A stretch of DNA of 64,000 bases from Nocardioides sp. SYSU D00038 (GTDB lineage: Bacteria; Actinomycetota; Actinomycetes; Propionibacteriales; Nocardioidaceae). The stretch is taken from NCBI RefSeq assembly GCF_016924665.1, contig NZ_JAFFJT010000004.1:57011-121010 (forward strand). The letters run 5' to 3'. A program made the translations under genes and the position numbers. A model generated the notes under the pieces. The model was not told the DNA's origin and ran no database searches. It saw nothing but the letters and a program-made list of their open reading frames with translations. Below, piece after piece: positions 1 to 9,620 of this stretch. Numbering within the stretch: the stretch's first letter is position 1; each line of letters begins with the position of its first letter.

Positions 1-848
<848 letters not shown>

Positions 849-852
<4 letters not shown>

Positions 853-2285
853 CCGACACCAGCCACCAGGGGGCGGCCTCGCCGTCCCCCGACGACCTGG
901 CCTCCTACCTCGAGCGCACCCGCTGGTTCGGGGGCAAGGGCCGCCCGCTGCGGGTCAGCGACGTGCGCACGCTCGGCGAGGTGCCGGGCCGGCTCGACGA
1001 CAGCCCGTGGGTCGTCGTCCACGTCGTCGAGGTCAGCTACGACGACGGCCAGCAGCCCGACACCGAGCTCTACCAGGTGCCGCTGGCCCTCTACACCGAC
1101 CCGCAGGGCCGGCTCGACCACGCCTTCGTCGGCTGGTGGGAGGACCCCGAGCGGGGCTGGGTGCACGCCTACGACGCCCTGCACGACCGCGAGGCGATGG
1201 CCTGCTGGCAGCGCGCCTTCTCGGTGAGCACCGCCGGCGAGGCCGCCGACCGCTCCGGGCTGGCATTCCACACCGTGGGCGAGCACGAGATCGACCTCGA
1301 GGCGCACTCGACTCTGTTCTCCGGCGAGCAGTCCAACTCCTCGGTGGCCTTCGGCGACGACGCGGTGCTCAAGGTGTTCCGCAAGATCACCCCGGGCCTC
1401 AACCCCGACATCCAGATCCACGAGGCGCTGACCCGCGCCGGCTCCGAGCACGTCGCCCCGCTCTACGGCTGGGTCGACGTCGTCGACGAGCCCACCGACT
1501 CGGTGGTCCAGCTCGCGATGCTGCAGAAGTTCCTGCGCACCGCCACCGACGGCTGGGACCTGGCGCTGGGCAGCGTGCGCACCCTGTTCGCCGAGCCCGA
1601 GACCGCCGCGGCCGAGTCGGGCGGCGACTTCGCCGGCGAGGCCGCCCGCCTCGGTGCGGCGCTGCGCGAGGTCCACGAGCAGCTGCTGGTGCTCGGCACC
1701 GACACCGTCGCCGCCCCCGAGGTGGCCGCGGCGATGGTCCGACGGCTGCGCGAGGCCGCCAACGTCGTGCCCGGTCTGGCCGCCCACGTGCAGCGGCTGA
1801 CCGCCGCCTTCGACCGGGTCGCCGACCTCGGCGAGCTGCCGGTGCAGCGGGTGCACGGCGACCTCCACCTCGGCCAGACCCTGCGCACCGCGCTGGGCTG
1901 GAAGATCGTCGACTTCGAGGGAGAGCCCGCCAAGCCGCTGGCCGAGCGGCTGCTGCCCGACTCGGTGTGGCGCGACGTCGCCGGCATGTTGCGCTCCTTC
2001 GACTACGCACCCCATGCCGTCACCCGGCAGGGCCGCGACGTCCACGGGGGCGAGGACGCCGTCGAGGAGGCCCAGCTCGTCATCCGCAGCCGCGAGTGGT
2101 CGAGCCGGGCGCGCGAGGCGTTCCTCTCGGCGTACGCCGACGGACCGCTGACCGCCGACCAGAAGGTGCTGCTCGACGCCTACGTGGCCGACAAGGCCGT
2201 CTACGAGACCGTCTACGAAACCCGCAACCGTCCCACCTGGGTCGAGATCCCGCTCGAGGCCGTGGCCCGGATCGGAGCCGTATGA
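849..2285 (+). CDS. mak: Maltokinase (TreS-linked, Pep2 type)
   Basis: ATP-dependent kinase making maltose 1-phosphate, the substrate of GlgE. The protein has 478 residues, which is usual for stand-alone Mak. The N-terminal cap begins with an RTRWFGGKGR-type motif, and the aminoglycoside-phosphotransferase-like fold carries VHGDLHLGQTL (Asp338, His340: catalytic loop) and VDFEGEPAKPL (Asp355: metal binding). The GTG start at 849 overlaps the treS stop by four bases and fits where homologues begin; an upstream in-frame extension back to base 78 would be antisense-like filler and is rejected. The stop overlaps the glgB ATG (ATGA), so treS-mak-glgB reads as one operon. Confidence 0.93.
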
Positions 2286-4501
2286 CCACCCCCGCCCGCA
2301 CCCCCCAGCCCGGCGACCCGCGTCCCGTCGACCCTGCCGACCTCGGTCGGCTCGTCGCCGGTGAGCACGGTGACCCGCACGCCGTGCTCGGCCCCCACCC
2401 GCACGGCGGCGCCGTCACCGTGCGGGTGCTCAAGCCCCTGGCCGAGGCCGTGGTGGTGCGCCACCGGGTCGCCGGCGGCGGCTGGGCCGAGGTCGAGCTG
2501 GCCCACGAGCAGGACGGCGTCTGGGTCGGCGTGCTGCCGGTGGCCGAGGTGCCGGAGTACCGCGTCGTCACGACCTACGGCGGCTCGCCCGCCGAGGCCG
2601 ACGACCCCTACCGGTTCCTGCCCACACTGGGCGAGGTCGACCTCCACCTGATCAACGAGGGCCGCCACGAGCAGCTGTGGACCGTGCTCGGCGCCCGGGT
2701 GCACCACTACGAGGCACCGGGGGCCGACCCGGTCACCGGGACCGCGTTCGCGGTGTGGGCGCCGGGCGCCCGCGGGGTGCGGCTGGCCACCGAGATCAAC
2801 GAGTGGGACGTGCGCACGCTGCCGATGCGCCAGCTCGGCACCTCGGGCGTCTGGGAGCTGTTCGTCCCCGGCGTCGGGCACGGCACCACCTACCACTACG
2901 ACGTGCTCGGCGCCGACGGCGAGTGGCGGCGCAAGGCCGACCCGATGGCGCGGTGGAGCCAGACCGCGCCGGCCACCGCGTCGCGGGTGCACGAGTCGAC
3001 CTACGCGTGGGGCGACGACGCGTGGATGACCGAGCGCTCCGGGCGTCAGCCGGTGGCCGCCCCGATGTCGGTCTACGAGGTGCACCTCGCCTCCTGGCGG
3101 CGGGGCCGCACGTGGGAGCAGCTGGCCGACGAGCTGCCGGCGTACGTCTCCGACCTCGGCTTCACCCACGTCGAGCTGATGCCGGTGATGCAGCACCCGT
3201 TCGGCGGCTCGTGGGGCTACCACGTGACGTCGTACTTCGCGGCCGACTCCCGCTTCGGCGACCCCGACGGCTTCAAGCTGCTCGTCGACCGGCTGCACCA
3301 GGCGGGCATCGGCGTGATCCTCGACTGGGTGCCGGGCCACTTCGCCACCGACCCGTGGGCGCTGGCGCGCTTCGACGGCACCCCGCTCTACGAGGACCCC
3401 AACCCCCAGCGCGGCTGGCACCAGGAGTGGGGCTCCCACATCTTCAACTTCGGCCGCAACGAGGTGCGCAACTTCCTCTACGCCAACGCGATCTACTGGC
3501 TCGAGGAGTTCCACGCCGACGGGCTGCGCGTCGACGGCGTCGCCTCGATGCTCTACCTCGACTACGCCCGCCAGCCGGGCGAGTGGTCGCCCAACGTGCA
3601 CGGCGGTCACGAGAACCTCGAGGCGGTGCAGTTCCTCCAGGAGATGAACGCCACCGTCTACCGCCGGGTCCCCGGCGTGACGACGATCGCGGAGGAGTCG
3701 ACGTCGTGGCCGCAGGTCACCGGCCCGACGTCCTCGGGCGGGCTCGGCTTCGGCTTCAAGTGGAACATGGGGTGGATGCACGACTCACTGGGCTACCTGC
3801 AGCGCGACCCCATCCACCGGGTCCACCACCACAGCGAGATGACCTTCGCGCTGGTCTACGCCTTCGCCGAGAACTTCGTGCTGCCGCTGAGCCACGACGA
3901 GGTCGTCCACGGCAAGGGCTCGCTGCTGCGCAAGATGCCCGGCGACCGGTGGCAGCAGCTCGCGACGCTGCGCGCCTACCTCGCCTACATGTGGGCCCAC
4001 CCCGGCAAGCAGCTGCTGTTCATGGGCGCCGAGATCGGCCAGGAGTCGGAGTGGGCCGAGTCGCGCGAGCTCGACTGGTGGCTGCTGGACCACCCCGAGC
4101 ACCGCGGGGTGCACGCGCTCGTGCGCGACCTCAACCACGCCTACACCGACACCCCCTCGGTCTGGACCCTCGACAACGACCCCGCGGGCTTCCAGTGGAT
4201 CGACGCCAACGACGCCGGCCGCAACGTCTTCTCGTTCGTCCGGCGCTCGGGGGGCGACGAGCCCGAGCTGGTGTGCGTCTCGAACTTCTCCCCGCTCCCC
4301 CACGACGGCCTGCGGCTCGGGCTGCCCGCGGCGGGCACCTGGGACGAGGTCCTCAACACCGACGCCACCTCCTACACCGGCTCCGGCGTGGGCAACCTCG
4401 GCTCGGTCGAGGCGGTGGAGGGCGAGTGGAGCGGCCAGCCCGCCCACGCCGACGTGGTGGTGCCGCCGCTGGCCACCGTGTGGTTCCGCCGCCGCGCCTG
4501 A
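2282..4501 (+). CDS. glgB: 1,4-alpha-glucan branching enzyme
   Basis: GH13 enzyme that introduces alpha-1,6 branches into linear alpha-glucan made by GlgE or GlgA. The protein has 739 residues, typical for actinobacterial GlgB with two N-terminal CBM48-like domains (about residues 20-250). Catalytic residues by motif: nucleophile Asp418 (GLRVDGVASMLYLDY), acid/base Glu471 (TTIAEESTSWP) and Asp539 (LSHDEVVHGKGSL). The start ATG overlaps the mak stop (ATGA), so translation is probably coupled. It closes the trehalose-to-glucan module; in M. tuberculosis glgB is Rv1326c, which fits the conserved gene order across this window. Confidence 0.96.
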   Translation: MTTPARTPQPGDPRPVDPADLGRLVAGEHGDPHAVLGPHPHGGAVTVRVLKPLAEAVVVRHRVAGGGWAEVELAHEQDGVWVGVLPVAEVPEYRVVTTYGGSPAEADDPYRFLPTLGEVDLHLINEGRHEQLWTVLGARVHHYEAPGADPVTGTAFAVWAPGARGVRLATEINEWDVRTLPMRQLGTSGVWELFVPGVGHGTTYHYDVLGADGEWRRKADPMARWSQTAPATASRVHESTYAWGDDAWMTERSGRQPVAAPMSVYEVHLASWRRGRTWEQLADELPAYVSDLGFTHVELMPVMQHPFGGSWGYHVTSYFAADSRFGDPDGFKLLVDRLHQAGIGVILDWVPGHFATDPWALARFDGTPLYEDPNPQRGWHQEWGSHIFNFGRNEVRNFLYANAIYWLEEFHADGLRVDGVASMLYLDYARQPGEWSPNVHGGHENLEAVQFLQEMNATVYRRVPGVTTIAEESTSWPQVTGPTSSGGLGFGFKWNMGWMHDSLGYLQRDPIHRVHHHSEMTFALVYAFAENFVLPLSHDEVVHGKGSLLRKMPGDRWQQLATLRAYLAYMWAHPGKQLLFMGAEIGQESEWAESRELDWWLLDHPEHRGVHALVRDLNHAYTDTPSVWTLDNDPAGFQWIDANDAGRNVFSFVRRSGGDEPELVCVSNFSPLPHDGLRLGLPAAGTWDEVLNTDATSYTGSGVGNLGSVEAVEGEWSGQPAHADVVVPPLATVWFRRRA

Positions 4502-4521
4502 TCGACCCTCCCGGTCCCCAC

Positions 4522-4527
4522 TACCCT
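4522..4527 (+). promoter_or_regulatory. -10 hexamer TACCCT, leaderless start of the Nudix gene
   Basis: TACCCT lies six bases before the GTG at 4534 and there is no purine-rich ribosome binding site between them. This spacing predicts a transcript starting at or next to the start codon. Confidence 0.5.
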
Positions 4528-4533
4528 GTCCTC

Positions 4534-5289
4534 GTGAGCGATCCGACCACGACCGTGACCGTCAGCGACGGCGTGGCCCGGATCAGCTGGGCACCCGGCG
4601 CGGCCGTCGACGACGTCCGTCGCGAGGTCGAGGCGGCGCTCACCGCCCACCCCCGGGTGGAGGCGCACGTCGACCCGGGCGACGAGGCCGCGATGCGGGT
4701 CGCGACCTGGGCCGGCATGCGGCGCGAGGGCGTGATGCGCGGGGTGACGGTCGACGACGAGGTCGTCGATCGGGTCGTCTACGCGCGGCTCGCCGACGAC
4801 CTGCCCGCCCACGAGCCGGAGGGCTTCCGGGCCCTGCTCAACTCGTTCCTGCCGCGCAAGCGCGCGATCGCGCAGATGCTGGTGCGCGACCCCGACGATC
4901 GGGTGCTGCTGTGCCAGCTCACCTACAAGTCCGACTGGGACCTGCCCGGCGGCGTGGTCGAGGTGGGTGAGTCACCCCAGCTCGCGGTCGCCCGCGAGGT
5001 CGAGGAGGAGCTCGCGCTGACCATCCCCGCCGGGCGGCTGCTGCTCACCGACTGGCTGCCGCCCTGGAGCGGGTGGGACGACGCGCTCTGCCTGGTCTTC
5101 GACGGGGGCGTCCACGACGCCTCGCTCACCGACCGCATCGTCAAGGAGGCCCGCGAGATCCGCTCGGCGGCGTTCTGCACCGTCGAGGAGGCCCGGGAGC
5201 GGTGCGCGGAGTTCACCGCCCGGCGGTTGGAGTCGGCGCTCGCCAACCTGGGCGGCGCCAGCCCGGCGTACACCGAGAGCGGTCGCTGA
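4534..5289 (+). CDS. Nudix hydrolase with an N-terminal GNAT-like segment
   Basis: Protein of 251 residues. The C-terminal half is a Nudix domain: the box GGVVEVGESPQLAVAREVEE starts at about residue 139 and matches G-x5-E-x7-RE-x2-EE, although the Gly that normally follows EE-x is Ala. Such enzymes hydrolyse a nucleoside diphosphate linked to another moiety; the substrate here is unknown. The first ~90 residues contain a stretch (AMRVATWAGMRREGVMRG) that resembles the C-terminal part of RimJ/RimL-type acetyltransferases, so the N-terminus looks like half a GNAT fold joined to Nudix. The GTG start follows a -10 hexamer directly. It lies 32 bases after glgB but has its own promoter. Confidence 0.82.
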   Translation: MSDPTTTVTVSDGVARISWAPGAAVDDVRREVEAALTAHPRVEAHVDPGDEAAMRVATWAGMRREGVMRGVTVDDEVVDRVVYARLADDLPAHEPEGFRALLNSFLPRKRAIAQMLVRDPDDRVLLCQLTYKSDWDLPGGVVEVGESPQLAVAREVEEELALTIPAGRLLLTDWLPPWSGWDDALCLVFDGGVHDASLTDRIVKEAREIRSAAFCTVEEARERCAEFTARRLESALANLGGASPAYTESGR

Positions 5290-5414
5290 ACCCCGTCCTG
5301 ACGACGATTTCACGCGTGCGACCCCTGCTCCGACACGAAATGCGTGGCGGACGGTTCCCGAGAGCGGGGTGGATGCACTAGACATGGCCCACACGACGCA
5401 TGAGGGGTGTGGTC

Positions 5415-6950
5415 ATGGCAGAGGCACGAGCCCAGGAGGCACAGCTCAAGCCGGGGGCGATCGGCTTCGTCGACGCCGTCGTGATCGGGCTGGCGTCCAC
5501 GTCGCCGGCGTACTCGCTCGCTGCGATCATCGGCGCCGTCACCGCGCTGGCCGGGGTCAACGCCCCCGGCATCCTGATCGCGTCGTTCGTGCCGATGGCG
5601 CTGATCGCCACCGCGTTCCTCTACCTCAACCGGGTCGACCCCGACTGCGGCACGACGTTCAGCTGGGTGACCCGGGCCCTCGGGCCGTGGTTCGGCTGGA
5701 TCGGCGGCTGGGCGATCATGATGACCGGCGTGCTGATCGTCGGCTCGCTGGCCGACGTCGGCATCCGGTTCGGGCTCTACGGCTTCGGTGAGCTGCTCGG
5801 CAGCGACAGCCTGGTCGAGGCCGGCGACAACGCCTGGATCCGGATCCCGCTCGCCGTCGCGCTGGTGCTGCTGATGACGTGGATCTGCGTGCTCGGCACC
5901 GACGTCTCGGCCCGCCTGCAGAACGTGCTGATCCTGATCCAGGTCGTCTCGCTGCTGGTCTTCGCCGCGGTCGCCATCTACCGGGCCGTCGACGGCGACA
6001 GCCCGCTCGACGAGATCACCCCGTCGCTGGGTTGGCTGAACCCGTTCGGCGCCGGCGGCGCGGCGCTCAGCTCGGGCCTGCTGCTCGGCGTGTTCGCCTA
6101 CTGGGGCTGGGAATCGGCGGTCAACCTCAGCGAGGAGACGACCGACGGCGACAAGACCCCGGGCCGGGCCGCCCTGCTCTCGACGGTGATGCTGCTGGTG
6201 ACCTACGTGTCGGTGGCGATCGCCGTCGTCGCGTTCGCCGGCACCCAGTGGCTCGACGACAACGCCGGGGAGGAGGAGTTCGTCTTCGCCTACCTCGCCT
6301 CGGAGGTGCTCGGCGGCTTCGACTGGATCCTGCTGCTCTCGGTCTCGACCGCCGCGATCGCCTCCACCCAGACCACGATCCTGCCCGCCTCGCGCACCGG
6401 GCTGTCGATGGCGCGGCGCGGCGCGATCCCGCGCCCGATCGGGCGGATCCACCCCACCCACCGCACGCCCGACGTCAGCACCTGGACCGTGGCCGCCATC
6501 GCGATCGTCTGGTACGTCGGCATGTACCAGGTCAGCGAGAACGCGCTCTTCGACTCGCTCACCGCGCTGGCCCTGCTGATCGCCTTCTACTACGCCCTCA
6601 CCGGCATCGCCTGCGCGGTCTACTACCGCAAGCACCTCACCGAGAGCGCTCGCAACCTGGTGCTCATCGGGATCGCGCCGGTGGTCGGCGCCGTGCTGCT
6701 GCTCTGGCTGCTGGTGCTCTCGGTGCGCGACATGGCCGACCCCGACAACTCCTACAGCGGCCAGTCCTGGCTGGGCGTCGGCCCGCCGTTGGTCATCGGC
6801 GTGGCCGTGTTCCTCGCCGGCGTGGTGTTCATGGTCGTGTGGCGGGTGCAGGACCGACGCTACTGGGACGAGCGACCCTCGCTCCCCGACCCCGACGTGG
6901 TGCACGGGCTCAAGGCCCCGCGCCCCGACCCCGACGGACTGGAGGGCTGA
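5415..6950 (+). CDS. APC-superfamily amino acid permease
   Basis: Integral membrane transporter of 511 residues with about 12 hydrophobic segments beginning near residue 15 (GAIGFVDAVVIGLASTSPAY), the conserved first-helix region of amino acid/polyamine/organocation permeases. A second family-type stretch, FAYWGWESAVNLSEET, is in the middle third. The ATG at 5415 is chosen over the in-frame ATG at 5400 because GAGGGG at 5402-5407 lies at ribosome-binding distance. The substrate cannot be named from sequence. The universal stress protein gene follows after four bases, so the two are probably co-transcribed, an arrangement common in actinobacteria. The 125 bases upstream show no clear promoter. 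Confidence 0.88.
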   Translation: MAEARAQEAQLKPGAIGFVDAVVIGLASTSPAYSLAAIIGAVTALAGVNAPGILIASFVPMALIATAFLYLNRVDPDCGTTFSWVTRALGPWFGWIGGWAIMMTGVLIVGSLADVGIRFGLYGFGELLGSDSLVEAGDNAWIRIPLAVALVLLMTWICVLGTDVSARLQNVLILIQVVSLLVFAAVAIYRAVDGDSPLDEITPSLGWLNPFGAGGAALSSGLLLGVFAYWGWESAVNLSEETTDGDKTPGRAALLSTVMLLVTYVSVAIAVVAFAGTQWLDDNAGEEEFVFAYLASEVLGGFDWILLLSVSTAAIASTQTTILPASRTGLSMARRGAIPRPIGRIHPTHRTPDVSTWTVAAIAIVWYVGMYQVSENALFDSLTALALLIAFYYALTGIACAVYYRKHLTESARNLVLIGIAPVVGAVLLLWLLVLSVRDMADPDNSYSGQSWLGVGPPLVIGVAVFLAGVVFMVVWRVQDRRYWDERPSLPDPDVVHGLKAPRPDPDGLEG

Positions 6951-6954
6951 TCCG

Positions 6955-7368
6955 ATGGCCGTGGTGCTGGGCTACGACGAGTCGCCGGGCGCGGACCGGG
7001 CGCTCGAGGTCGCCATCGAGGTGGCGACCAGGTACGGCGAGGAGCTGGTGCTGGTCTACGGCGCCGCCCCGCCGGGCGGCATGGGCGACGAGCTGCGCTC
7101 CCACCGCGACGCGCTGCGCGAGATGGGCCGCACCGCCACCTCGCACGCTCTCGAGCGGGCCACCGCCGCCGGGGTGACCGCGCGCGTCGAGCTGGTCGAC
7201 GCCAAGCCCGCCGACGCGCTGGTGCAGGTGGGCGACCTGGTCGACGCCACGGTCATCGTGGTGGGCACCAACGGCGAGTCACCCATCCGCGGCGCGATGC
7301 TCGGCTCGACCCCCCACAAGCTCCTCCACCTGAGCAACCGGCCGGTGCTCTGCGTCCCGGCCGGCTGA
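6955..7368 (+). CDS. Universal stress protein, UspA family, ATP-binding type
   Basis: Cytoplasmic single-domain Usp of 137 residues. The ATP-binding signature G-x2-G-x9-G-[ST] is intact (Gly104, Gly107, Gly117-Ser118). The N-terminus VVLGYDESPGADRAL carries the usual strand-loop with Asp. Four bases separate it from the permease, so it probably modulates or is co-regulated with that transporter (inference). The last 90 bases are antisense to the end of the convergent EamA gene, an unusually long convergent overlap. Confidence 0.9.
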   Translation: MAVVLGYDESPGADRALEVAIEVATRYGEELVLVYGAAPPGGMGDELRSHRDALREMGRTATSHALERATAAGVTARVELVDAKPADALVQVGDLVDATVIVVGTNGESPIRGAMLGSTPHKLLHLSNRPVLCVPAG

Positions 7369-8226
7369 GCGGGTCCGCACCGCCACGAGCACGCCCGTCA
7401 CGAGCAGCAGCCCGCCCACCGCCTCGCCGGCGCTCGGCACCTGGTCGAGCAGCAGCCACGCCGAGGTCATCGCCACCACCGGCGCCAGCAGCACCCAGGG
7501 CACCACGGCGGCCGACGGGTTGCGCGCGAGCAGGGTGTTGAAGACGCCGTAGCCGACCAGCGAGGCGAGCACCGCCGTGTAGAGCGTGGAGAGCAGCGCC
7601 TGCCACCCGAACGCCGCGAACCCGTCGGCCACCGCGGCCGGCCCGTCGACCAGCAGCGACAGCGCCAGCGCGGGCACCGGCACGACCCCGGCCGACCAGA
7701 CCGTGAGCGACAGGCCGCCACCGACGCGGGCGGCGCGGGCCACGACGTTGCCGATCCCCCACGACAGCGCACCCAGCAGGCACAGGCCCAGCGCCGCGAG
7801 CGGCACCGAGCCGCCGCGCCCGACGGCGACCACGGCCAGCCCGACGCAACCGAGGACGACGCCGGCCACCTGGGCGCCCGAGGGGGTCTCGCGCAGCACC
7901 CCGGCGGCGATCACGATCGTGAAGACCACCTGCGCCTGCAGCACCAGGGCCGCCAGGCCGGGCGGGAGACCGGCGGCCATCGAGGCGTAGAGGAAGCCGA
8001 ACTGGCCCAACGACATGAACACCCCGACGGCCGCGACCGTGCGCCAGGGCGCGGGCGGGCGGCGCAGCCAGAGCGCCGCGGGCAGCAGCACCACCGCGAA
8101 CCGCACCGCGACGAAGAGCAGCGGTGGCACGCCGGCCATGCCCCAGTCGATGACCACGAAGTTGAAGCCCCAGATCGTGGCCACGAGGGCGGCCAGGAGG
8201 GAATCGCGCCGATCCATGCCCGCCAT
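7279..8226 (-). CDS. EamA/DMT-family exporter
   Basis: Drug/metabolite transporter superfamily membrane protein of 315 residues with ten predicted helices in two EamA repeats (about residues 8-140 and 150-290), starting SLLAALVATIWGFNFVVIDW. Likely exports an amino acid or other small metabolite. The C-terminal ~30 residues are polar and encoded opposite the universal stress gene; this tail may be an accident of a lost earlier stop. Start is ATG at 8226 or the in-frame ATG at 8217. It is divergent from a LysR regulator 65 bases away, the classic arrangement for a LysR-controlled exporter. Confidence 0.88.
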   Translation of the reverse strand: MAGMDRRDSLLAALVATIWGFNFVVIDWGMAGVPPLLFVAVRFAVVLLPAALWLRRPPAPWRTVAAVGVFMSLGQFGFLYASMAAGLPPGLAALVLQAQVVFTIVIAAGVLRETPSGAQVAGVVLGCVGLAVVAVGRGGSVPLAALGLCLLGALSWGIGNVVARAARVGGGLSLTVWSAGVVPVPALALSLLVDGPAAVADGFAAFGWQALLSTLYTAVLASLVGYGVFNTLLARNPSAAVVPWVLLAPVVAMTSAWLLLDQVPSAGEAVGGLLLVTGVLVAVRTRSAGRDAEHRPVAQVEELVGGRAEHRAADG

Positions 8227-8291
8227 GCTCCCGGCCCGCGACCGTGCAGCACCAGCGAACGTTCGTGCACGGTTTCCGGTAGCGTCACTAC
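8227..8291. promoter_or_regulatory. Divergent EamA/LysR control region with palindromes and a LysR -10
   Basis: Contains the perfect palindrome CGAACGTTCG (8256-8265) and a wider inverted pair GTGCA (8244-8248) / TGCAC (8266-8270), typical of LysR-type operators. TAGCGT at 8280-8285 is six bases before the lysR ATG, suggesting a leaderless regulator transcript. Which protein binds is inferred from position only. Confidence 0.5.
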
Positions 8292-9233
8292 ATGATCGAC
8301 CTCGCCGCCCTGGCCGCGCTGCGCGCGGTCGACGTGCACGGTTCGGTGGTCGCGGCCGCCGAGGCCCTGGGCTACACCCCGAGCGCCGTCTCCCAGCAGG
8401 TCAAGCGCCTGGAGCGGCAGACCGGCGTACCGCTGCTCGAGCGGGTCGGCCGCGGCGTGATGCTCACCCGCCACGGCCGGCACCTCGTCGACGAGGGCGG
8501 CCGGCTGCTCACCGACCTCGAGCGGCTGGAGTCGGTGCTGCACCACCGCGCCGGCGCGGTCGCCGGGCACCTGCGGCTGGCGGCGTTCTCGACCGCGATG
8601 CGCGGGCTGGTCGCGCCGGTCGTCAGCTCGCTGCTGCGCGACCACCCGGACCTGTCGGTGGCGCTCACCGAGAAGGAGCCCTGGGACACGATCGCGCTGG
8701 TGGCCGCCGGGCACGTCGAGCTCGGCCTGGTGCACGCCTGGGGCCACGTCTCCCTGGCCATCCCCGACCACGTGCACGCGGAGGAGGTCGGCAGCGACCT
8801 GGCCGACCTGGTCGTCCACCGCGACCACCCGCTCGCCTCGAAGGCGTGCGTCACCCCGGGCGACCTGGCCGACGTCGACTGGATCGCCACCCCCGTCGAG
8901 ACCATCTGCCGCGAGTGGCTGGTGCGGATGCACGACGGGACCGGGCGGCTGCCGCGGGTGGTGCACGAGTCGATGGAGTTCGAGTCGCACCTCGCGCTGG
9001 TGCGCGCCGGGCTGGGCGTCGCGCTGGTGCCACGGCTCGGCCGGGCCCCGCTGGGCGACCGCCTCGTCGCGGTGGAGGTCACCGACCCGGCGCCCCGCCG
9101 GGGCATCCTCGCGGTCCACCGGCGCAGCATGGGCGAGTCACCCGCGGTCGCGGCCACCCTGGCGGCGCTTCGGGCGACCCGTGCCGATCAGGAGCGCGAC
9201 CGACGCCAGGCGCGCACCCGCGACCAGGCGTAG
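8292..9233 (+). CDS. LysR-family transcriptional regulator
   Basis: DNA-binding regulator of 313 residues. The N-terminal winged helix-turn-helix spans about residues 3-60 (AAEALGYTPSAVSQQVKRLE is the recognition region), followed by a LysR substrate-binding domain (about 85-290, beginning GHLRLAAFST). Located head-to-head with the EamA exporter and separated by a palindromic intergenic region, so it probably controls that exporter and itself in response to the exported metabolite (inference; ArgP/LysG-type systems are the model). The last ~46 bases overlap the end of the convergent membrane-protein gene. Confidence 0.9.
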   Translation: MIDLAALAALRAVDVHGSVVAAAEALGYTPSAVSQQVKRLERQTGVPLLERVGRGVMLTRHGRHLVDEGGRLLTDLERLESVLHHRAGAVAGHLRLAAFSTAMRGLVAPVVSSLLRDHPDLSVALTEKEPWDTIALVAAGHVELGLVHAWGHVSLAIPDHVHAEEVGSDLADLVVHRDHPLASKACVTPGDLADVDWIATPVETICREWLVRMHDGTGRLPRVVHESMEFESHLALVRAGLGVALVPRLGRAPLGDRLVAVEVTDPAPRRGILAVHRRSMGESPAVAATLAALRATRADQERDRRQARTRDQA

Positions 9234-9619
9234 CCGGCGACCAGCAGCGCGAGCAGCACCACGCCGAGGCGGCGCGCGCCCTCGCCGGTGTCCGGGCCAC
9301 CGGCCACCAGGCCGGCGAAGTCGTCCGGCGTCACGACCAGCCCCGCGACCAGCGCGACCAGCGCCGTCACCAGGCCCACCACGCCGACCAGCAGCCCGCG
9401 TGGCACGGCCCGGTCGCTCAGCCCCACCGCGGCGAGCGCCAGCCAGCCGACGGCTGCGGCGCCCCGGGCGACCACGGTGAGCAGCCCGCGGTGGTCGCCG
9501 GACACCAGGTCGACCACCAGCCAGGCGGCCACGGCCAGCCCCACCACGGCCAGCAGCACGCCGGTGATCGCGTAGCGCGTCGTGCCGGTGCGCAGGGCGA
9601 GCGGGGTCATCGCGGCCAC
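9188..9619 (-). CDS. Hypothetical membrane protein, four helices
   Basis: Protein of 143 residues with about four hydrophobic segments (TRYAITGVLLAVVGLAVAAW onward) and a basic C-terminus (RVRAWRRSRS). I do not recognise a family. Start ATG at 9619 or 9610 cannot be decided. Its start is one base after the stop of the upstream thioredoxin/TPR gene (same strand), suggesting co-transcription, and its end overlaps the lysR end. Confidence 0.65.
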   Translation of the reverse strand: MAAMTPLALRTGTTRYAITGVLLAVVGLAVAAWLVVDLVSGDHRGLLTVVARGAAAVGWLALAAVGLSDRAVPRGLLVGVVGLVTALVALVAGLVVTPDDFAGLVAGGPDTGEGARRLGVVLLALLVAGYAWSRVRAWRRSRS

Positions 9620-9620
9620 C

